From Gracilariopsis chorda (Eukaryota > Rhodophyta > Florideophyceae > Gracilariales > Gracilariaceae): a stretch of DNA of 64,000 nucleotides. Where the stretch lies: positions 186,001 through 250,000 of the forward strand of contig NBIV01000084.1 in the NCBI GenBank assembly GCA_003194525.1. The letters run 5' to 3'. A program made the position numbers and the translations under genes. The notes beneath the pieces are model-generated. The model had not been told where the DNA came from. It searched no databases and was given only the letters and a program-made list of their open reading frames with translations. Of this stretch, positions 57,017 through 64,000 are shown piece by piece. The stretch's first letter is position 1, and each line of letters begins with the position of its first letter.

Positions 57017-60000
57017 ATGATGGATTCGGATCAAAACAAGGGACCCGAGTCCTTTAAGATTGTACAACATGAAATCGCAAAAAAACACAAAAACAACACA
57101 AAACCAAAGAAAAACACAAAAACAAATACAATTGCTTTATGTGCGTTTAAGAATAGAAATAAGTGTTCTAATCTACTCATATTTTCAGGAGAAGGTATGA
57201 CATTGGATAAAATGGAAAAGTGTAATATTCTAATTGATAGTGGGTGTGAAGATATTTGTATTTCAAAGAAGTATGCTGATCAGCTAAAATTAAAAAGAAA
57301 ACCAAGTGAGGTTAAAGCAGAGCTTTGGGATGGAACATTAGTCCCCATGGATGAATGTTTAGACGTTCTTAATATCCAAATTGGTAAAGCTAAGTTTAAA
57401 ACAAATCCATTCATAGTTGATTTAATCGGCTATGATGTTATTCTGGGAAAAACGTGGCTTAAGCAGTACAATCCACGAATAAACTGGAAAAGAAATACTG
57501 TACTAGTCAATATTGATAACAAGAACTTCTTTCTGGACGCAGAATCTGTCAAAAGACAGAGCTCCCGTGAAGAAGCCCTGCTAAGTAAAAAACAGTTTTG
57601 CAAAACTCTTGAAAAGGCAAAAGAGTAAAATATAACTTGTTACAATACACCCAAAAACGAATCAATGTGAGCAAGACATTGAGAAGAACATATCTGATTC
57701 AAAAGATGATGAATTACAGAGAATACTTGAGGAGTATAAAGATGTATTTCCAGAAGATTTACCAAAAGGTTTACCACCCAAAAGGCAAGTTGAAATGGAA
57801 ATTAAGATGAAAGATGACACCGCACCCGTAATGGGACCAATGTACAAACTATCTCCTAAAGAATTGAAAGAAATGAGAAAACAAATAAAACACTTACTTA
57901 GCCATGAATTTATTAAGCCAAGCATAAGCCCTTGGGGAAGCCCTGTTTTATTTACTCCCAAAAAGGATGGTTCACTACGCATGTGCGTAGATTACAGAGC
58001 ATTAAATAAAAAGACGATTAAGAATAATGTACCACTACCAAGAATTGATGAAGTGTGGGACCAACTTGGAAACGCCAAATACTTCACTACTTTAGACCTT
58101 AGAGCTGGCTATAATCAAATACGAATTAAAGAGAATGATATACCTAAGACAGCATTCCGTACAAAGATACGGGCAATTTGAGTATTTAGTCACACCATTT
58201 GGCCTAACCGGCGCACCAGGTTGTTTCCAAACTTTAATGAACAACATATTTAGACCACATCTTGACGAATTTGTCATTGGTTTACTTAGATGATATATTA
58301 ATATACAGCAAGACAAGGAAAGAACATTTAAAACATCTTAGAATTGTTCTAGATACTCTACGAAAAGAGAAACTTTATGGGAAATTATCTAAATGTCATT
58401 TCATGACCCAAGAAGTTGAATACCTCGGTCATATCATAACACCAGCTGGAATTAAGGTTGATAAAAGAAAGATAGAAGCTGTTGCTAAATGGCCAATACC
58501 GACGACTGTTAGAGACGTACAAAGTTTTATTGGCCTATGCAACTACTATAGAAAGTTCATTAAGGACTTTGCCAAAATAGCTACACCTCTCACAGAACTT
58601 ACAAAAGAAAAAAATGACTTTGTATGGAACAAAGCAGAACAAGAGGCTTTCGATCAACTTAAGAAAAAACTAGTAAGCGCACCCTTACTAAGATGTGCGA
58701 ACCCATCCTTACCATATGAAGTAACTACAGACGCTTCAGCCACAGGTCTAGGCGCAGTGTTAATGCAAGAAGACGAAAAATGGTACACGACCAATAGCAT
58801 ATGCCTCTAAGAAACTTAATGAAGCAGAGCAAAACTATTCTACTGGAGAACGAGAGTTACTAGCAATTATATTCGCCCTGAAAACATGGAGATCTTACCT
58901 ACATGGCTCTAGATTTACTATTCTAACAGATCACCATCCCCTTAAGTTTCTAGAAACACAGAAGACATTATCTAGGAAACAAGCTAGATGGGTTGAATAT
59001 ATGCAACAATTCGATCACACAGTATCCTATATAAAAGAAAAAGAAAATAGAGTGGCCGATGCATTATCCAGAAAGAATACAGAAGTATGCAAAACCTCTA
59101 CAGCCATTATCAAATCTCTTTTTAACCTATCAACAATAAGAGTTAGTGAAAATACTCTAAAAAACTTGAAACAGATTATAAGAGTGATCCAGAATTCTCA
59201 CAACTACTAGGTGATATAAAAGAACCATACAACATAATAGGAAAAAGGTTATATTTTGAGAATAGGTTATGCATTCCAAATGGTAAGATAAGAAAAACAA
59301 ATTCTCCACGACAACCATTACTCACTACATGGAGGACATAGATCTTATCAGAAGACAATTTTGCTCCTTAGAAAGCAGTATTACTGGAAAAAGATGAAGA
59401 GTGACGTGAAGAAATATGTAACTGGATGTGAAAGGTGTCAAAAGGCAAAATCTATGAATAAAGAAATGCAAGGATTACTACATCCTTTTCCTCCACCTGT
59501 TAAAAAATGGGAAGTTATAACAATGGATTTTATATTTGACTTACCAAAAAGCGAAGACTATACAGGTATAATGGCTATTGTAGATAAGCTATCTAAGCGA
59601 GCTCATTTCATTCCACTTACTGATAAAAGTAAAGCACCAGACATTGCTCACATATTCTATAAAGAAGTATACAGACATCATGGTCTTCCACGAACTATTG
59701 TATCAGACCGGGATAACAGATTTACCAGTGTATTCTGGACTACACTAATGAATCTTTTACAGATTAAGCTGAATTTGTCAACATACTTTTCATCCACAAA
59801 CCGATGGACAAACGGAACGAATGTTCAGAAACACTAGAAGAAATGCTACGATGCTATATCTCCTATACTCAAAGAGATTGGATAAAATACCTACCTGGTC
59901 TAGAGTTCGCATACAATAATCACACGAATAGTACAACCAATCTATCTCCATTCTTCTTAGAATATGGGCAAGACCCAATTACAATTAATGATCTTCTACA

Positions 60001-60607
60001 TACTGAGGAACGTAAACCAGAGAATAACACATCTTTTGATTTCTTAAGGAATATAAGAAAAGCGGAAGAAGCTGCTAAATCTGCATAGAAATAGCAAACA
60101 CCAGAAACAGTGACAATATAAACCAAAGGAGAAGACCTCAGAGTTTCAATATTAATGAGTACGTTTTACTATCCACAAAAAACCTTATGATTCCCAAAGG
60201 AAGATCGAAGAAGTTCATTCAGAAATACATTGGACCATTTCGTATCATATCATTCAATAAAAACAAAACATCGTATAAACTAGATCTTCCAAAAGAATAT
60301 AAATTGATACACCCAACATTCCATGTATCGCTATTGAAACCATTTAATAGTAACTTATGACGCTAAACAAAGTATGGATATCCAAAAACTAATACATAAG
60401 GATAATTCTATTCCAATACACATCATTGGACATAGAATATGGAATAATGTTATTCAATATCTTCTTCGTACAGGACAGGACGATTCTGACGACATATGGC
60501 TCAATGAAAATGATACACGTATCACTACAGAGTTACTTGATTCTTACAAATCGAACACACAGAAGTCTATAAAAGGAAAGACTTCGCTTTCTTTTCTAGT
60601 CAACTAG
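57017..60607 (+). pseudogene. G unit 2 pol, broken
   Basis: All domains of the unit 1 pol are present in order with nearly the same sequence, but reading is interrupted about eight times. Because the underlying identity to unit 1 is so high, these may be read or assembly errors rather than real decay. Confidence 0.8.
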
Positions 60608-60642
60608 CTTGTCGTCTCTACCAGCCTACAAACTTTCTACAA

Positions 60643-61125
60643 ATGAATATCTACCACGTACAAGAATACGGACTGCTATGGGTCGCAGGCAACTACATGA
60701 AGAACCATCTTCGACCTGTACTACAAGACCGTTACAGTCAAGACGTATTACTATATGAAATGATTAATATTAGCCTCGGCTATAAACAAATCAAAGATAA
60801 TCTACTTACCGAAAATGATAAAAATATGGTTCTAGCACTATTTGAGCACCTTAATTCTTCTGTCACTGGTCTACTACAAGAAGACTTTTTAGTCCAATTT
60901 CACTATCTCATTGTCGGAATGTATGGACACTTACCAAAACATGGAAACTACATTTCCATAGTTCAAGAATCAATTTCCAAAATAATTGATAACAAAGAAA
61001 CATTTATCCACATAAAATGCAACGATGGAAACCCTCATCTTATATATCCCAGCAAAGAAATCTTACAATATAAAATTAATTGGTTTGAGGACAAACCGTT
61101 AAAAAAGAAAAGGGGAGAGTTGTAG
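60643..61125 (+). CDS. G unit 2: 3' accessory ORF
   Basis: Matches the unit 1 ORF; here 160 codons, reaching into the start of the next LTR and ending with a Lys-rich tail read from the purine tract. Confidence 0.55.
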   Translation: MNIYHVQEYGLLWVAGNYMKNHLRPVLQDRYSQDVLLYEMINISLGYKQIKDNLLTENDKNMVLALFEHLNSSVTGLLQEDFLVQFHYLIVGMYGHLPKHGNYISIVQESISKIIDNKETFIHIKCNDGNPHLIYPSKEILQYKINWFEDKPLKKKRGEL

Positions 61126-61489
61126 AACATCGACGAAGATAGTCGGTAATTTGGGTAAGAATTTGGCTTCGAATGGTAATTTGTCCAGGAATTTGGCTTC
61201 AAATGAACAATGATAAGGAATGTTTTATTGTAGTTCTATAGATGAATACTACGTTTACTGCTATCTCTACAGAGCGTCCACTTTCAATAAAGAAAAGGTC
61301 TATAAAAACCTTCTCTCTCAGACGAGAGACACAAGGGCGACCAAGTTCGAACTTCAGACCTTTCTCAGACCTCGGGGGCCCCCATCTTCATCCTCTTTCA
61401 ACAACAATCAACCTGTCCGTTCCGTCATATATTATATAATAATATACCCAAATACAAAAGTAAGTTATTTAATCAGTATAGCCGCTACA
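61121..61489 (+). repeat. G LTR 3 (shared by units 2 and 3)
   Basis: 369 bp, nearly identical to LTRs 1 and 2. Confidence 0.9.
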
Positions 61490-61520
61490 AAGTGGTAGCA
61501 TCGCACTAACCAATACTACT

Positions 61521-64000
61521 TTAAGTGTCTGAGCAAAAGAAAAGTCCCCCAAAGGAAGAAATAAGTAAGGAAAAATTTATTTTACCACCTTCGATTACAG
61601 CCATGATTTATATGAAGACGATGATGTATCAGACTTTGAAGATGTATCTGTAAAAAGAGGTACCTATACCACGCACTGACAAAAGCAACTTTTGCAACTA
61701 CTGCAACAATATAAGAAGGAAACATCTTGGGGAGAGCACAACGTTTCTCAGGAACATTACGTCGCGCTATCGAAGGCGTTCAACTTTAAACTTTATTGTG
61801 ACTATTGCCGTCATCTATTCAACTCTACATTCGAGTACTACGCGCACTTACGCGTTGCAGAGCATATCAATCGTCGACGCAGGGTGGCGCAAGTGTACGC
61901 GCGGCTCGTAAGGCTCATAACGCTCCCCGCTAACGAGGACCACTGGGGCAGTACCTCCATTTGGAGTTGTGAAAGAGATACTTAAATTTTTTAAACGTCA
62001 GTAAACCGTTCACGGTACATATGAATAAAATTTAATTGATTTTCTGCAATTTACTACTTGTGCACATTGCCTCTACAGTACTCCAGAAGAAATAGAAAAC
62101 TAATTAGAAATCATTTCTATTTATTAATCTATCGTCAAACGTATCTTGTACTATAGAGAGCCAAAAAACAGTAGCCATTACAGAATAGAAATACGAATAA
62201 CATTAAGTATACTCAATTTTCTAATCAAAGAGCTATCGGCTACTCTCTAACAGACCAGTACAGTACTACACATCAAGTAGATATTCAAATAGCAAAACAA
62301 ATATAGTAAAATACACATTTCAATTGAAACATCAATACGACACAGTTTATTCAGGGACAGATCAGACATAATCCTAATTCTAGTTGTAGAGACCGAAAAC
62401 GATAAGTATTATCTATGTTGTAGTAGCACCAAATAACAATGCCCAATTAATTAAATGCAATCTCTCTAGAACCAAAAGTATATTATTTACTCTAACCCCT
62501 GAACACAAAATGGAAGGAGATCTACTCGAACTAACAAAATAGGATTAATATATTATCCCAACAAATGAATCAAGTAATGCAAGTGAGTAATCATCTGAGT
62601 AATGCACTCAATGAAAATATGCACAACACGGATGCCTTAAAAATAGGCAAGCCAGAAAAGTTTTCAGGTAAATATGCAAGGTCATGGTTACAATCGTTAG
62701 AAAATATATTTTCGAACGTAAACGAAACAACCTCAGAAGAAAAAGAAAATCAAATATGCAGTTAGCTTTATGACTGTCCAAGCCTTAGAATGGTGGGAAC
62801 TTATAAATATAAACGATGAGATAAATATTGACTCATTCAATATATTCAAGAAATTGTTGTTGGAATATTTTTGAACCAGCAAATAAGGAACTTAAACGCA
62901 AGAAGAATACTATCCAGTATTAAAACAAATGGGAAAGCTATATAGCGTCACAAATTATAATAGAGAATTTCACAAAGTGGTTATTGCAAGTACCAACAAT
63001 GTCTCTTGAAGAACAAATATTTCTATATAGCAAAGGGCTTAAACAGAATATTCGCATTGAACTTGAAAGGGCAGAACCAAATAATCTACAAGAAGCAATG
63101 AATATTGCCGATTGAATGGATGCCATTTTTTTCTTCACAAAGGTTTAATTATAACTTTCGTCCCTATAATCAAAATAGAAAACGAAATAATAATGATGAA
63201 CCTACTCCAATGGAAATTGGAAATATTCAACGTTTTAGTAATAAAAACAGACTAACGCCGGATGAAAGACAGAGACATATAAAAGATAATCTATGTTTCA
63301 AGTGCCATAGAAAAGGGTGTCGTCCTTGGAAGCATAGAGAGTTTAACAACTCAAAAAACTAGAAATGATGGATTCGGCTCAAAACAAGGGACCCGAGTCC
63401 TTTAAGATTGTACAACATGAAATCGCAAAAAAACACAAAACAACACAAACCAAAGAAAAACACAAAAACAAATACAATTGCTTTATGTGGCGTTTAAGAA
63501 TAGAAATAAGTGTTCTAATCTACTCATATTTTCAGGAGAAGGTATGACATTGGATAAAATGGAAAACTGTAATATTCTAATTGATAGTGGGTGTGAAGAT
63601 ATTTGTATTTCAAAGAAGTATGCTGATCAGCTAAAATTAAAAAGAAAACCAAGTGAGGTTAAAGCAGAGCTTTGGGATGGAACATTAGTCCCCATGGATG
63701 AATGTTTAGACGTTCTTAATATCCAAATTGGTAAAGCTAAGTTTAAAACAAATCCATTCATAGTTGATTTAATCGGCTATGATGTTATTCTGGGAAAAAC
63801 GTGGCTTAAGCAGTACAATCCACGAATAAACTGGAAAAGAAATACTGTAGTCAATATTGATAACAAGAACTTCTTTCTGGACGCAGAATCTGTCAAAAGA
63901 CAGAGCTCCCGTGAAGAAGCCCTGCTAAGTAAAAAACAGTTTGCAAAACTCGTGAAAAGGCAAAAGAGTAAAATATAACTTGTTACAAATACACCCAAAA
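61521..64000 (+). pseudogene. G unit 3, partial: zinc-finger ORF, gag and start of pol
   Basis: Contains the zinc-finger ORF region (to about 62004), the leader, gag (about 62510-63362) and the first part of pol with the protease motif LIDSGCEDICIS (63475 on), then is cut by the window edge. It has more small length differences than unit 2, at least ten in this part. Confidence 0.85.

Larger units (their letters stand above)
48421..64000 (+). mobile_element. element G: tandem array of an AT-rich chromovirus
   Basis: LTRs at 48421-48791, 54770-55139 and 61121-61489 separate successive internal regions, so neighbours share one LTR. The unit period is 6349 and 6351 bp. Copy 1 looks nearly whole; copies 2 and 3 show more breaks (roughly ten and more, mostly tiny length differences). 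The third unit runs past the window. GC is far below the rest of the window. LTRs are almost identical, so the array is recent. The order in each unit is LTR, primer site, zinc-finger ORF, gag, pol with chromodomain, 3' ORF, purine tract. The left flank is CCTGG; the right flank is unseen. Confidence 0.9.

Noticed and set aside
48421-64000. CRISPR-like or satellite array
   Set aside because: The period is 6.35 kb and each unit is a complete retroelement.

Overview
The window is eukaryotic nuclear DNA: two ordinary single-exon host genes at the left edge, then about 62 kb of nested transposable elements. The host is probably a photosynthetic eukaryote. The first gene is a small DnaJ-type zinc-finger protein of the BSD2 kind and the second is a DUF3598-like protein, both typical of algae, plants or cyanobacteria. 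Intron-less, GC-rich genes packed against LTR elements, and a copia element with a half-tRNA type primer site, fit a red alga, but no species can be fixed from this window.

Layout. 1-1582: host genes, convergent, with a three-copy 17-bp G-box repeat upstream of the first. 1583-4424: a decayed PiggyBac-type DNA transposon. 4443-12530: two inverted copies of an unknown repeat (F). The left copy is split by an old copia element (4700-10227, TSD CCAGG), which itself carries a solo LTR (6262-7196, TSD ACTAC). The right copy keeps the empty site and is split by another solo LTR (11235-12179, TSD AAACA). 12924-14842: a DDE_Tnp_4 transposase relic, split by a third solo LTR (13408-14357, TSD CGTTC).

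15589-46107: an old chromovirus (element C). It holds a solo LTR in its 5' LTR (15672-16236) and two younger related chromoviruses inserted in opposite orientations: A (21303-32987, minus, TSD ATGAA) and B (34738-44591, plus, TSD GAAAG). 46108-48420: a RING-finger pseudogene and a piece of another LTR element. 48421-64000: a very AT-rich, very young chromovirus (G) in a tandem LTR-internal-LTR-internal-LTR array that runs off the window.

Most unusual signals. (1) Family A/B is studded with tiny hairpins, commonly CCNN, four loop bases, then the matching NNGG, one every 30-60 bp through LTRs, gag, pol and an antisense ORF; the related element C lacks them at sites I compared. (2) Element A carries a large antisense ORF between pol and the 3' LTR, with its own AATAAA, which B has mostly lost. 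(3) G carries two accessory ORFs, one before gag with two RNA-binding-type C2H2 fingers and one after pol, plus a candidate intron across the LTR/primer-site junction. No CRISPR, tRNA, rRNA or bacterial operon structure was seen.
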